NCBI RefSeq assembly: GCF_006539145.1
Contig: NZ_BJML01000004.1
Span: 62,001 to 126,000 of the forward strand
DNA length: 64,000 nucleotides
Reading direction: 5' to 3'
DNA from: Microbacterium testaceum
GTDB lineage: Bacteria; Actinomycetota; Actinomycetes; Actinomycetales; Microbacteriaceae
The notes beneath the pieces were generated by a model. That model had not been told where the DNA came from and did no database searches. It saw only the letters and a program-made list of their open reading frames with translations. Both the position numbers and the translations under genes were made by a program. Of the stretch, positions 9,928-19,383 are shown piece by piece (position 1 is the first letter of the stretch; each line of letters begins with the position of its first letter).

Positions 9928-10966
9928 CGTCCGAGACGCCGGCACGCCCGACGACGAGGTCGAACTCGCCATCGAGGGCGCCCTGCGGCCCACCTCGCTC
10001 GCAGAGTTCGTCGGCCAGCAGAAGGTGCGCGGCCAGCTGCAGCTGCTGCTGGACGCAGCGCGGATCCAGCAGCGTTCCCCCGACCACATCCTGCTCTCGG
10101 GTCCTCCGGGGCTCGGCAAGACCACCCTCGCGATGATCGTGGCGCACGAGAGCGGTCGCCCGCTCCGCCTGTCGAGCGGTCCCGCGATCCAGCACGCGGG
10201 CGACCTCGCCGCCCTGCTGTCGTCGCTCACGCCGGGGGAGGTGCTCTTCATCGACGAGATCCACCGCATGGCGCGCTCGGCGGAAGAGATGTTGTACCTC
10301 GCGATGGAGGACTTCCGCATCGACATCATGGTCGGCAAGGGCGCGGGCGCGACCAGCATCCCCCTCGACCTCGCTCCCTTCACGCTCGTGGGCGCCACGA
10401 CACGCGCGGGCCTGCTGCCGAACCCGCTGCGCGACCGCTTCGGCTTCACCGCCCACCTCGAGTACTACGAGCCCGAAGAGCTGGAGCGGGTCGTCTCGCG
10501 CTCGGCATCCATGCTCGATGTCGGCCTCCCGGGCACCGCGCGCTCCGAGATCGCCCGCCGCTCGCGAGGAACGCCCCGTATCGCCAACCGCCTGCTCCGG
10601 CGCGTCCGGGACTATCTCGTGGTGAACGGTCCGTCGACCGGGACCGACGAGGGCCACGCCGACGTGCGGACGGTCGGCGCCGCTCTCGATCTCTACGACG
10701 TGGATGCCATCGGCCTCGACCGCCTCGACCGGGCCGTCCTCGACGCCCTCGTGCGCCGCTTCCGTGGGGGACCGGTAGGCCTCAGCACCCTCGCCGTGGC
10801 CGTGGGAGAAGAGCCGGAGACCATCGAATCGGTCGTCGAGCCGTACCTCGTGCGCATCGGATTCATGGGACGGACCCCGCGCGGGCGGGTGGCGACTCCC
10901 GAGGCGTACGACCACCTCGGAGCGCCCCATCCCGACGGCATGCTCCGGTTCAGCCGGGGCTCATGA
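9920..10966 (+). CDS. ruvB: Holliday junction branch migration ATPase RuvB
   Basis: AAA+ motor of the RuvAB complex, 348 residues. Walker A is [11 protein letters not shown] near residue 55, Walker B is LFIDEIHR, and sensor 1 is VGATTRAG. The arginine-finger region and a C-terminal winged helix ([14 protein letters not shown]) complete the protein. The GTG start has AAGGAG seven bases upstream, inside ruvA, so the two are coupled. Confidence 0.97.
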   Translation: MADVRDAGTPDDEVELAIEGALRPTSLAEFVGQQKVRGQLQLLLDAARIQQRSPDHILLSGPPGLGKTTLAMIVAHESGRPLRLSSGPAIQHAGDLAALLSSLTPGEVLFIDEIHRMARSAEEMLYLAMEDFRIDIMVGKGAGATSIPLDLAPFTLVGATTRAGLLPNPLRDRFGFTAHLEYYEPEELERVVSRSASMLDVGLPGTARSEIARRSRGTPRIANRLLRRVRDYLVVNGPSTGTDEGHADVRTVGAALDLYDVDAIGLDRLDRAVLDALVRRFRGGPVGLSTLAVAVGEEPETIESVVEPYLVRIGFMGRTPRGRVATPEAYDHLGAPHPDGMLRFSRGS

Positions 10967-10968
10967 CC

Positions 10969-10974
10969 TATACT
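10969..10974 (+). promoter_or_regulatory. -10 element upstream of yajC
   Basis: TATACT immediately after the ruvB stop. Transcription would start near 10981, giving a leader of about 65 nt for the yajC-secD-secF operon. Confidence 0.5.
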
Positions 10975-11046
10975 CGGCGGGGGATTCCCCGACCCCCGCT
11001 AGGCAGTGCCGCACGGCGCGCCTGATCTGAAAGGTGCACCGCCTCC

Positions 11047-11490
11047 ATGGACTCCAGTTTCCTCCTGCTCATTCTGTTCGCGGGTCTGCTCGTCTTCATG
11101 TTCCTGAGCTCCCGCCGTCGCATGAAGAAGCAGAAGGCCGAGCTCGAGCAGAAGGCCCGCGAGACGGTCCCCGGCGCCGAGGTGCTGCTGCAGGGCGGCC
11201 TCTACGGCACCATCGTCGAGTACGACGGCGAAGACCTCGACAAGCCGGCGCACGTCGAGATCGCCCCCGGTGTCGTCATCAAGGTGCACAGCCAGGCCAT
11301 CCTCCGCATCGTCGACCCCGCCGCGGGCACGGTGACCGAGGACGAGTACATCGAAGCCGAGGAGACCGAGGCCGAGTACGTCGCCGGTGTCGCCGACGGC
11401 GACATCACCTCGATCAGCGACGACCAGCGCGCCGCCCGCCAGCACGCCGCCGACGCCGAGCGCGACGACAAGGACCGCCCCGCGGTCTGA
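11047..11490 (+). CDS. yajC: Preprotein translocase auxiliary subunit YajC
   Basis: Small membrane partner of the SecDF complex. It has one N-terminal membrane segment (about residues 4-22, FLLLILFAGLLVFMFL), followed by a basic SSRRRMKKQK stretch and the YajC core (VPGAEVLLQGGLYGTIVEYDG). At 147 residues it is longer than the roughly 110 of E. coli because of an acidic tail rich in Asp, Glu and Ala. It is the first gene of the yajC-secD-secF unit. Confidence 0.92.
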   Translation: MDSSFLLLILFAGLLVFMFLSSRRRMKKQKAELEQKARETVPGAEVLLQGGLYGTIVEYDGEDLDKPAHVEIAPGVVIKVHSQAILRIVDPAAGTVTEDEYIEAEETEAEYVAGVADGDITSISDDQRAARQHAADAERDDKDRPAV

Positions 11491-11538
11491 TCGCCCCCTC
11501 CCGCCCTTCCGTTCACCGCCGCACAGAAAGCCGACTCC

Positions 11539-13248
11539 GTGGCGCCCTCGACTCCCGTCCGTCACGCCTGGCGCGTTTTGACCGGATTGCTCGCCATCAC
11601 CGGCGTGCTCTTCGGCATCAACGCACTGGGCGTGTACGTGTATAACGACAGTTCCTGGACCCCCGAGCTCGCGCTCGACCTCCAGGGCGGCACGCAGATC
11701 ATCCTGCAAGCCCAGACCACCGACGGCGCCGCGCCCGACAGCGAACAGCTGGCACAGGCCGTCACGATCATCCGCCAGCGCGTCGATGCCTCGGGCGTGG
11801 GCGAAGCCGACGTCGCCACCGAGGGTGGACGCAACATCGTCGTGCAGATCCCCGGACAGGCCGACGAGGCCACGCGACAGCGCATCCAGAGCTCGGCCCA
11901 GCTGCAGTTGCGCCCGGTGCTGTTCACCGGTTCGCCGGCGACCTCGTTCGTGGGTCAGGACGGCGTCTCGACGCCCTACCCGACGCCCGACCCGAGCCTG
12001 CCGTCGACGCCCACGGCTTCGCCGACCAATGCGAGCGACCCGGCGTACATCACCCCTGCCCTGCAGGCGCAGTTCCTCGCGTACGACTGCGCGAACCCGC
12101 CGAGCAACCCCGCCCAGGCGCCCGCGGATCAGCCGATGATCACGTGCGGCACGAACGACGGGCAGAAGTACATCCTCGGCCCCGTCGAGCTCGACGGCAC
12201 CGACATCTCCAACGCCACCAACGGCCAGGAGCAGAACACCGGCCAGTGGGCCGTGAACCTCGTCTTCAATGACCAGGGCACGCAGAAATTCGCCGAGATC
12301 AGCCAGCGTCTCTACGGTGCGCAGCCGCCGCTGAACCAGTTCGCGTTCGTGCTCGACGGCTCCGTGCTGTCGGCACCGTCGATGAACGGCATCATCGTCG
12401 ACGGCCGCCCCAGCATCACGGGATCGTTCACGCAGGAGTCGTCGAAGGCCCTCGCCGATCAACTGAAGTACGGTGCCCTGCCGCTGAGCTTCCAGGTCGT
12501 GAGCTCCGACACCGTGTCGGCGACGCTCGGTTCGCAGCAGTTGCAGGTCGGTTTCATCGCCGGTCTCATCGGCTTGGGTCTCGTCGCGATCTACTCGCTC
12601 ATCGTCTATCGGGCGCTCGGTACGGTGATCATCGCTTCGCTCGGCGTGATGGCGGTGCTGACCTACCTGGCACTGTGCATCCTCGCGTGGCGAGCGGGCT
12701 TCCGCCTCTCGCTCGCGGGTGTGGCCGGCTTGATCGTCACCATCGGCTTCACGGCTGACTCGTTCATCGTCTACTTCGAACGAATACGAGACGAACTGCG
12801 CGACGGCAAGTCGATCACCGCAGCGGTCGAGGACGGCTGGTCGCGCGCGAAGCGCACGATCTACATCTCGAAGTCGATCAACATCCTCGCGGCCGTCGTG
12901 CTGTACATCCTCGCGGATGCCACGGTGAAGGGCTTCGCGTTCACGCTCGGCCTCACGACCGCGATCGACATCCTGATCTTCATCCTGTTCACGCACCCCG
13001 TGATGCAGTTGCTCGCTCGCACCCGGTTCTTCGGCTCGGGTCACCCCCTCTCAGGGATGGACCCCAACGCCCTCGGCGCCGTGTACCGCGGTCGCGCGCA
13101 GTTCCGGGCTCCCGTGGTCGACGCCGGTCGGGTGAAGAAGTCCCGCGGCGAGGCGCAGCGTCGGCAGACGATCGCCGAACGCAAGCAGGCCGAACTGGCG
13201 GCCGCCAGCCGCGGCGATAGCCGCTCCACGAAGGAGGGAGACGACTGA
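11539..13248 (+). CDS. secD: Protein translocase subunit SecD
   Basis: Proton-driven RND-type subunit that helps pull secreted proteins through SecYEG. It has 569 residues: a first membrane segment near residues 14-35, the DLQGGTQI motif after it, a large extracytoplasmic P1 domain with a Pro/Thr/Ser insert (about residues 140-180), then five membrane helices from about residue 335 including GFTADSFIVYFERIRDE. A charged cytoplasmic tail of about 55 residues ends KEGDD. GTG start; secF begins on the last base of the stop codon (TGATG). Confidence 0.95.
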   Translation: MAPSTPVRHAWRVLTGLLAITGVLFGINALGVYVYNDSSWTPELALDLQGGTQIILQAQTTDGAAPDSEQLAQAVTIIRQRVDASGVGEADVATEGGRNIVVQIPGQADEATRQRIQSSAQLQLRPVLFTGSPATSFVGQDGVSTPYPTPDPSLPSTPTASPTNASDPAYITPALQAQFLAYDCANPPSNPAQAPADQPMITCGTNDGQKYILGPVELDGTDISNATNGQEQNTGQWAVNLVFNDQGTQKFAEISQRLYGAQPPLNQFAFVLDGSVLSAPSMNGIIVDGRPSITGSFTQESSKALADQLKYGALPLSFQVVSSDTVSATLGSQQLQVGFIAGLIGLGLVAIYSLIVYRALGTVIIASLGVMAVLTYLALCILAWRAGFRLSLAGVAGLIVTIGFTADSFIVYFERIRDELRDGKSITAAVEDGWSRAKRTIYISKSINILAAVVLYILADATVKGFAFTLGLTTAIDILIFILFTHPVMQLLARTRFFGSGHPLSGMDPNALGAVYRGRAQFRAPVVDAGRVKKSRGEAQRRQTIAERKQAELAAASRGDSRSTKEGDD

Positions 13249-14234
13249 TGCGCTCCATGTCGCAGCTCGGCAACGACCTCTATTCGGGAAAGACATCTTT
13301 CCCCTTCGTGCAGCGTCGTCGCCTGTGGTTCATCATCGCCGCGGTCCTGGTGATCGGCGCGGCCCTCGTGCCGCTCTTCCGGCCCGTGCAGTTCTCGATC
13401 GAGTTCACCGGTGGCTCGCAGTTCACGGTGTCCAACCCGTCGACGTTCGACCAGGCTCTGGCCACGCAGGCCGTGACCTCGGTCGTCCCGGATGCCACCA
13501 CCCGCGTCACCACGATCAGTGACCAGTCCGTTCGGGTGCAGACCGACCAGCTGGACAACGATCAGACGCAGGCGGTCTCGTCCGCCCTGGCCACGGCGTA
13601 CGACGTGCCGGCCTCCGAGATCACGAACTCGTTCATCGGCCCCACCTGGGGTAACGACGTCACTCGTCAGTCGCTGTGGGGACTGTCGATCTTCCTCGCG
13701 CTGACGTTCTTGATCCTGGCGCTCTATTTCCGCACCTGGAAGATGTCGGTCGCCGCGATCATCGGCCTCGTCGACGTGCTCGTCATCACCGTCGGTGTCT
13801 ACGCCGTCTTCGGCTTCGAGATCTCGCCGGCCGCCGTCATCGGCTTCCTGACGATCCTCTCCTACGCCCTGTACGACACCACCGTCGTCTTCGACAAGGT
13901 GAGGGAGAACACCAGGGAGGACGGGGAGATCTCCGGTCGCACGTTCTCGGAGTCGGTGAACCTCGCCGCCAATCAGACGCTGATCCGATCCATCAACACG
14001 ACGGTCGTCGCGATCCTGCCCGTCGGCGCGATCCTCTTCATCGGTGTACCGCTCGGTGCGCGCACGCTCAGCGACATCTCGCTGTCGATCTTCGTCGGCA
14101 CGATCGTCGCCGCGTACTCGACGCTCTTCGTGGCTGTGCCGATGTACGCCCTGCTGCGCGAGAAGGAGAAGCCGATCGCCCAGCGCGACGCGCGCGTCGT
14201 GGCAGCCCGCGAGAAGGCGGGCGTCCCGGCCTGA
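13248..14234 (+). CDS. secF: Protein translocase subunit SecF
   Basis: Partner of SecD in the SecDF complex. It has 328 residues and six predicted membrane helices. The FTGGSQF motif after the first helix and YALYDTTVVFDKVRENTRE in the fourth/fifth helix region are family hallmarks. AAGGAGGGAG lies just upstream within secD, and the ATG overlaps the secD stop by one base. No terminator is obvious before the relA promoter. Confidence 0.96.
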   Translation: MRSMSQLGNDLYSGKTSFPFVQRRRLWFIIAAVLVIGAALVPLFRPVQFSIEFTGGSQFTVSNPSTFDQALATQAVTSVVPDATTRVTTISDQSVRVQTDQLDNDQTQAVSSALATAYDVPASEITNSFIGPTWGNDVTRQSLWGLSIFLALTFLILALYFRTWKMSVAAIIGLVDVLVITVGVYAVFGFEISPAAVIGFLTILSYALYDTTVVFDKVRENTREDGEISGRTFSESVNLAANQTLIRSINTTVVAILPVGAILFIGVPLGARTLSDISLSIFVGTIVAAYSTLFVAVPMYALLREKEKPIAQRDARVVAAREKAGVPA

Positions 14235-14297
14235 GGCCGGGGCCCCGCCCCTCGGGTTCCGCCGGCGGACCCCGCCGTGGACCCCTGCCGCGAGGCA

Positions 14298-14303
14298 TAG
14301 ACT
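14298..14303 (+). promoter_or_regulatory. -10 element of relA
   Basis: TAGACT, a hexamer that recurs before efp, pyrR, the MBL-Rieske gene and the HGxxPAAW gene. It leaves a leader of about 25 nt containing an AAGGAAGGGG ribosome binding site. Confidence 0.5.
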
Positions 14304-14334
14304 TGATCGACTGGCCGTAAGGAAGGGGTGTGAC

Positions 14335-16584
14335 ATGGCAGAGATCACTTCTTCCGCGCCGCCGCCGTCCTCCTTGCGACGTCTCGTTCCGCGTATCTTC
14401 TCGCGCGCGGCCCGTCGTGACGACGTCGACAAGCTGCTGCGCACGGTGCGCACGCACCATCCCAAGGGCGACCTCGCGATCATCGAGCGGGCCTACGCCG
14501 TCGCAGACAAGGCGCACGACGGGCAGAAGCGTCAGAGCGGCGAGCCCTACATCACGCACCCGCTGGCCGTCGCGCAAATCCTCGCCGAGCTCGGGCTGGG
14601 GCCGAAGGCCATCGCGGCGGCCCTGCTGCACGACACCGTCGAAGACACGGGATACCCCCTCGACGAGCTCGCCGCCGACTTCGGCGACGAGGTCGCGATG
14701 CTCGTCGACGGCGTGACCAAGCTCGACAAGGTCAAGTACGGCGACAGCGCGCAGGCCGAAACCGTGCGCAAGATGATCGTGGCGATGTCGAAAGACATCC
14801 GTGTCCTGCTCATCAAGCTCGCCGACCGCCTGCACAACGCCCGGACCTGGGGTTTCGTGCCCCCGCACAAGGCCGCGAAGAAGGCGACCGAGACGCTCGA
14901 GATCTACGCGCCGCTCGCGCACCGCCTCGGCATCCAGGCGATCAAGAGCGAGCTCGAAGACCTCTCCTTCGCGGTGATGCACCCCAAGCTGTACGCCGAG
15001 ATCGACAGCCTGGTCAAGCAACGTACGCCTCAGCGCGAGCAGTACGTCCAGAACGTCATCGACGCCGTCGACGCCGACCTGCGTGAGCTGCGCGTCCGCG
15101 GCCGGGTGATGGGCCGACCCAAGCAGCTGTACTCCGTCTATCAGAAGATGGTCGTGCGGGGTCGCGAGTTCGACGACATCTACGACCTCATCGGCATCCG
15201 GATCCTCGTCGGCACCGTGCGCGACTGCTATGCCGTGCTCGGTGCCATACACGCGCGGTGGACGCCGCTGCCGGGGCGATTCAAGGACTACATCGCCACG
15301 CCGAAGTTCAACCTTTACCAGTCGCTGCACACCACGGTCATCGGACCGGGCGGTCGCACGGTCGAGATCCAGATCCGCACGCACGAGATGCACCAGCAGG
15401 CGGAATTCGGCGTCGCCGCGCACTGGAAGTACAAGGAGCGGATGGCGGGCGGCAAGGCCGACGCCAAGGCCGTCGACGCCGATATGGCGTGGATCGCGCA
15501 CATCTCGGACTGGCAGGCCGAGACCGCCGACCCGGGGGAGTTCCTCGACTCGCTGCGTTTCGAGATCGGCGCAAAAGAGGTCTACGTCTTCACGCCCAAG
15601 GGTCGTGTGGTCGGGCTTCCGACGGGCGCCACCCCGGTCGACTTCGCCTACGCCGTGCACACCGAGATCGGCCACCGCACAATGGGGGCCAAGGTCAACG
15701 GTCGCCTGGTGCCGCTCGAGTCGACGCTGCAGAGCGGCGACGTCGTCGAAGTCTTCACCTCCAAGAACCCCGATGCCGGCCCGAGCCAGGACTGGCTCGG
15801 CTTCGTCAAGAGCACTCGTGCGCGCAACAAGATCCGCGGGTGGTTCACGAAGGAACGCCGCGAAGAGGCCATCGAACAGGGCAAGGATTCGATCGCCCGC
15901 GCTATGCGCCGGCAGAACCTGCCGCTCCAGCGCCTGATGAACCAGGACTCCTTCACCGAGGTCGCCCGGCTCTTCCACTACGAGGACGTCTCCGCCCTCT
16001 ACGCCGCCGTCGGCGAGGGTCACGTCTCCACCCAATCGGTGATCGAGAAGGTCACCGCGCTCGTCAACGTCGAAGAGACGAACACCGGGCCCATCGACAT
16101 CCCCGTCGGTCGCAGCCGCGCCCCGCGCGGTGGCGATTCGGGTGTGCTCGTGCGCGGTGCCCCCGACATCCTCGTCAAGCTCGCGAAGTGCTGTACGCCG
16201 GTGCCGGGCGACGAGATCGTCGGCTTCGTGACGCGCGGGAGCGGCGTCTCGGTGCACCGAGGCGACTGCACCAACGTGAAGGCGCTGAAAGAAGAACCCG
16301 ACCGTCTGATCGACGTGGAGTGGGCGCCCACGACCAAGAGCGTCTTCCTCGTGCAGATCCAGGTCGAGGCCCTCGACCGCTCGGGGCTCCTGAGCGATGT
16401 GACCCGCGTGCTCAGCGAGCACCACGTCAACATCCTCTCGGCCACCGTGTCGACCACGAACGATCGGCTCGCCCTCAGCAAGTTCGTGTTCGAGATGGGC
16501 GACACCGTGCACCTCGACCGCGTACTCAACGCCGTGCGCCGCATCGACGCCGTCTACGACGTCTACCGCGTCACCTCGTCGTAG
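14335..16584 (+). CDS. relA: Bifunctional (p)ppGpp synthetase/hydrolase
   Basis: A Rel-type stringent-response enzyme of 749 residues. Domains in order: HD hydrolase (AHDGQKRQSGEPYITHP, LLHDTVED near residue 100), RelA/SpoT synthetase (GRPKQLYSVYQKM; GRFKDYIATPKFNLYQSLHTTV), TGS (EVYVFTPKGRVVGLPTGATPVDFAYAVH), a zinc-finger/helical region with KLAKCCTPVPGDEI, and a C-terminal ACT domain. The RFKD signature is the RxKD form associated with bifunctional enzymes rather than the ExDD form of E. coli RelA, and the HD residues are intact. Its last 22 bases overlap the convergent gene that follows. Confidence 0.95.
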   Translation: MAEITSSAPPPSSLRRLVPRIFSRAARRDDVDKLLRTVRTHHPKGDLAIIERAYAVADKAHDGQKRQSGEPYITHPLAVAQILAELGLGPKAIAAALLHDTVEDTGYPLDELAADFGDEVAMLVDGVTKLDKVKYGDSAQAETVRKMIVAMSKDIRVLLIKLADRLHNARTWGFVPPHKAAKKATETLEIYAPLAHRLGIQAIKSELEDLSFAVMHPKLYAEIDSLVKQRTPQREQYVQNVIDAVDADLRELRVRGRVMGRPKQLYSVYQKMVVRGREFDDIYDLIGIRILVGTVRDCYAVLGAIHARWTPLPGRFKDYIATPKFNLYQSLHTTVIGPGGRTVEIQIRTHEMHQQAEFGVAAHWKYKERMAGGKADAKAVDADMAWIAHISDWQAETADPGEFLDSLRFEIGAKEVYVFTPKGRVVGLPTGATPVDFAYAVHTEIGHRTMGAKVNGRLVPLESTLQSGDVVEVFTSKNPDAGPSQDWLGFVKSTRARNKIRGWFTKERREEAIEQGKDSIARAMRRQNLPLQRLMNQDSFTEVARLFHYEDVSALYAAVGEGHVSTQSVIEKVTALVNVEETNTGPIDIPVGRSRAPRGGDSGVLVRGAPDILVKLAKCCTPVPGDEIVGFVTRGSGVSVHRGDCTNVKALKEEPDRLIDVEWAPTTKSVFLVQIQVEALDRSGLLSDVTRVLSEHHVNILSATVSTTNDRLALSKFVFEMGDTVHLDRVLNAVRRIDAVYDVYRVTSS

Positions 16585-17135
16585 GCTTCGCGGTCGCCGT
16601 CGGCGGTCACGCTCGCGAGGAGCGCGGTCCCACGCCTGCCGTGAGGGAATGTCGGATGCCGATCGAGCCAGGCCTGCGCTTCCCTCCGCGTACGCGGGTC
16701 GGACCTCGCCCACGCGAGCGCCACGGCGCGCTGCTGCTCGTCCTGGGAGCGGGCGAGGTCGGCAAGGCTTCGCCCCGGCGTGCTGAAGTGGATGCCGGCG
16801 AGCGACACCGTGTCGGCCGGCGGCAGGCGCACGTCGTGGAAGACCGCGCGGGTCACGTGGTGCGCGCGCGTCCGTGTCTTCGCCACCCGCTGAAGGTGGT
16901 GCCGCGTCGGCTCGGTCGGCATCCCCCCGTGCACCCATGCCGCGGTGAGCCGTACCCCTGCCCATCGAGCCCCCAGCAGCGGGACGAGGCTTCGGGCGCG
17001 CATCCACGCCGTCTCGACCGCGTCGGCGGGCATGAACCCCTCACCGAGCGGCACGAGGAGCCCGTCGAGGCACGCGGCACTGAGCTCGCTCAGAGCGAGA
17101 CGCTCGCCGGGGAAGAACAGAAAGGGCGACACCAT
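16563..17135 (-). CDS. Hypothetical protein, AbiEi antitoxin-like
   Basis: A 190-residue protein with no membrane segment. Its C-terminal two thirds resemble the actinobacterial proteins annotated as AbiEi-family (type IV antitoxin) domain proteins: a VTRAVFHDVRLPP... stretch, then STPGRSLADLARS, then a helical, Arg/Ala-rich tail. I see neither a DUF559 nuclease core nor an adjacent nucleotidyltransferase toxin (AbiEii), so any antitoxin role is unsupported. The start at 17135 (MVSPFLFFPGERL) was chosen because the longer reading is a low-complexity Arg/Pro run. It overlaps relA tail to tail by 22 bases. Confidence 0.6.
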   Translation of the reverse strand: MVSPFLFFPGERLALSELSAACLDGLLVPLGEGFMPADAVETAWMRARSLVPLLGARWAGVRLTAAWVHGGMPTEPTRHHLQRVAKTRTRAHHVTRAVFHDVRLPPADTVSLAGIHFSTPGRSLADLARSQDEQQRAVALAWARSDPRTRREAQAWLDRHPTFPHGRRGTALLASVTADGDREAYDEVTR

Positions 17136-17199
17136 CCCGCCAGTGTGGCGGGGCAGTGTCGCCCGTGACGGCCGAAACCGTCTACCTGTGGAGAACTGA

Positions 17200-18852
17200 T
17201 CAGCCGCCAAGGGCGCGCAGCCAGGTGCGGCGCGCTTCGAGGGCCTCCGACGCCTGGGCCGCGGCGCGCTTGTCACCACGCGACTCGGCGTCGGCGAGCT
17301 CGGCCTCGAGCTTGTCGATCGCGTCGGTCAGCTGACGCGTCATGTCGTTCGCGCGCGCCTTCTGCTCGGGGTCGTTGCGCTTCCAGTCGGCATCCTCGCG
17401 CGTGCGCACGCTCTGCTCGATCTTGCGCAGCTCGTCGTCGAGGACGCGCTCCTTGTCGCGCGGGAAGATGCGGCCGATCTCGTCCCACTCGCGCTGGATC
17501 GCGGTCAGCTTCTGGCGGGCGGTCGCGAGGTTCTTCTCGTCGACGATCGGCGCGGCCTTCTCGAGGAGCGCACGCTTCTGCTCGATCTTCTCTTTCGAGG
17601 CCTCAGCGTCGGCCGACTCGCGCTCGATACGCGCACCGTAGAGCGCGTCACCGGCGGCCTTGAAGCGTGCCCAGAGTGCGTCGTCGACCTTGCGCCCTGC
17701 GCGGCCCGAAGCCTTCCAGGCGTCGAGAAGGTCGCGGTACGCTCCGATGCCGTCTTCGCCACGAGGCGCGAGGGCTTCGGCGCGCTCGACGAGACGCGTC
17801 TTCGCCTCACGGGCGGACTTGTGGGTCTCGTCCAGCGAGGAGAAGAATTCGCGGCGGTGACGATCGACCGTGGCGCGGGCGTCGCGGAAACGGCGCCACA
17901 GCTGCTGCGCCGTCGACTTCGACAGTCGGGGACCGTTCTGCTGGTGGGCCTGCCACCGCTCGAACAGCGCCGTCATGTCGGCGGTCATCTGCTTCCACTG
18001 CACCGTCTGGGGATCACGGGCGGCGAGGGCCTCGGCCTCTTCGACGATCGCCGTGCGTTCGCGCACAGCTTCTTCGGTGGCCTGCTTGGCGGCGACGGCC
18101 TCGCTCTCGCTCGCCTCGGCGAGCTCGGAGGTGAGGGCATCCACGCGAGCGATGAGGGCAGCAAGGTCGCCCACCGCGGCGGCGCCGTCGAGCTTGCCGC
18201 GGAGCGTCTTCGCCGTCGAGCGGAGGTCGGATGCCGAGGCACCACCGCGACGGTGGCGGGTCTCCAGCAGCGTGACCTCGCTGGCGAGATCCGAGAACTT
18301 TCTCTGGTAGTAGGCGAGCGCCTCGGCGGGCGTGCCGTCGGGGTACTGGCCCACGACACGCCAGTCGTCGCCCTCGCGGACCGAGACGGTTCCCTCGTCG
18401 TCGACGCGGCCCCACGGCTGAGCGGGCGCGGCGGAAGCGGTCTTGCCCGGAGGCGGGCCGGGAATGCGCGCGCCGGGCCGCGGGAGGACGGGCTGCACGA
18501 CGGCGGGCTGGGCGCCGGGCGCCTCCGCCTCGTCGGCGGCGGCCTCGACCTCGGCGGCCGCATGGTCTCCCGCGGGCTCAGCGTCCGAAGCCTCGTCGGC
18601 GCCGGCCTCGTCGACGGGCGCCGGCTCAGCGGCATCCGCCGACTCGTCTGGACGCGGCGCCTCGTCGGCGAGGGCAGCGGCGGCGGGAGCCTCGTGCTCC
18701 TCGGCGGAAGCGGCGGCCTCATCGGGGAACGCGCCCTCGGCTGCGGGAGCGTCGGTCTCCGCCTCGACCGGGGTCGTGGCGGCGGGATCGACCTCGACGG
18801 CGCTCGCGTCGTCGTGCGGGTCGGAGGTCTCGGGAGTGGGGACGGAAGTCAC
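17200..18852 (-). CDS. DUF349 domain-containing protein
   Basis: A 550-residue, mostly helical cytoplasmic protein. The first ~150 residues are an acidic Ala/Glu/Pro/Asp-rich, probably disordered tail. A short segment, WGRVDDEGTVSVREGDDWRVVGQYPDG, follows and then repeated DUF349 units (W-x-x-F/M...RW..., WRRFRDARATVDRHRREFF, WARFKAAGDALY, WDEIGRIFPRDKE). Function is not established; DUF349 proteins commonly neighbour relA in Actinobacteria. The start is GTG at 18852 with GAGGTG upstream. Upstream on this strand AGCCTA at 18902-18907 is the complement of a TAGGCT -10 hexamer. Confidence 0.88.
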   Translation of the reverse strand: MTSVPTPETSDPHDDASAVEVDPAATTPVEAETDAPAAEGAFPDEAAASAEEHEAPAAAALADEAPRPDESADAAEPAPVDEAGADEASDAEPAGDHAAAEVEAAADEAEAPGAQPAVVQPVLPRPGARIPGPPPGKTASAAPAQPWGRVDDEGTVSVREGDDWRVVGQYPDGTPAEALAYYQRKFSDLASEVTLLETRHRRGGASASDLRSTAKTLRGKLDGAAAVGDLAALIARVDALTSELAEASESEAVAAKQATEEAVRERTAIVEEAEALAARDPQTVQWKQMTADMTALFERWQAHQQNGPRLSKSTAQQLWRRFRDARATVDRHRREFFSSLDETHKSAREAKTRLVERAEALAPRGEDGIGAYRDLLDAWKASGRAGRKVDDALWARFKAAGDALYGARIERESADAEASKEKIEQKRALLEKAAPIVDEKNLATARQKLTAIQREWDEIGRIFPRDKERVLDDELRKIEQSVRTREDADWKRNDPEQKARANDMTRQLTDAIDKLEAELADAESRGDKRAAAQASEALEARRTWLRALGG

Positions 18853-18984
18853 GGGTAGCACCTCATCGCGGCAGAACCGCCTGGGGGAGAAGGACTCTCC
18901 GAGCCTAGTACGCGCGGCCCCTCCGACACAGGATCGAGGCGCGCGCATCACCGCCCGGCCGCGACGACGGCCCCGTGTGGGCGG

Positions 18985-19275
18985 TCAGGGAGTGGACGAG
19001 GGCGACGGAAGGGGCGCGGGGATCTCCGTGGGGACCGGTGTCGTGGGATTCTCCGTCGGAGAGGGGGCCGGCGTCGGCGCACCGGGGCCCGCGACGAAGT
19101 AGGCGGTCTGCGCCCCCACCGCTCCGGCGATCACGAGGAGACCGACGATGACGCCGATCAGATTGTCGCGCGTGCGACGCCGCCCCTGACGGGCGTGGAG
19201 CTCGAGCCGTGCCTGATACGCGCGAGCACGCGCGCGCTGCTCCCGCGTCTGCCGGTCTTTCCCGCGCGTCGCCAC
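18985..19275 (-). CDS. Small membrane-anchored protein, possible cyclophilin anchor remnant
   Basis: A 96-residue protein: a basic N-terminus (RGKDRQTREQRARARAYQAR..., about 40 residues), one membrane segment (NLIGVIVGLLVIAGAVGAQ, about 45-68) and an exported Pro/Thr/Ser tail ending PSPSSTP. The first 75 residues look like the anchor of membrane-bound peptidyl-prolyl isomerases that occupy this position, next to the DUF349 gene and rarA, in related actinobacteria. The cyclophilin domain is absent and there is no room for it before the DUF349 gene. The GTG start has a strong GGAGGAGG site. The link to cyclophilins is from memory of the family. Confidence 0.65.
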   Translation of the reverse strand: MATRGKDRQTREQRARARAYQARLELHARQGRRRTRDNLIGVIVGLLVIAGAVGAQTAYFVAGPGAPTPAPSPTENPTTPVPTEIPAPLPSPSSTP

Positions 19276-19371
19276 ATCGACCTCCTCCGCCCGTCCGGGC
19301 ACGTCGATCCTACAAAAGGCCGCCCCCTGCGCTGGTTTCGCTCTCGCGGACGCGGTGTCGGAGGCCGCGGT

Positions 19372-19377
19372 TAGCCT
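19372..19377 (+). promoter_or_regulatory. -10 element of rarA
   Basis: TAGCCT followed by six bases (GGAGGG) and the GTG start. The six bases also resemble a ribosome binding site, but it would be right against the start codon, so leaderless initiation fits better. Confidence 0.45.
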
Positions 19378-19383
19378 GGAGGG

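Noticed and set aside
14068..17007. 979-codon minus-strand open frame opposite relA
   Set aside because: Shadow of relA; repetitive Asp/Val/Leu/Arg composition and no conserved motif.
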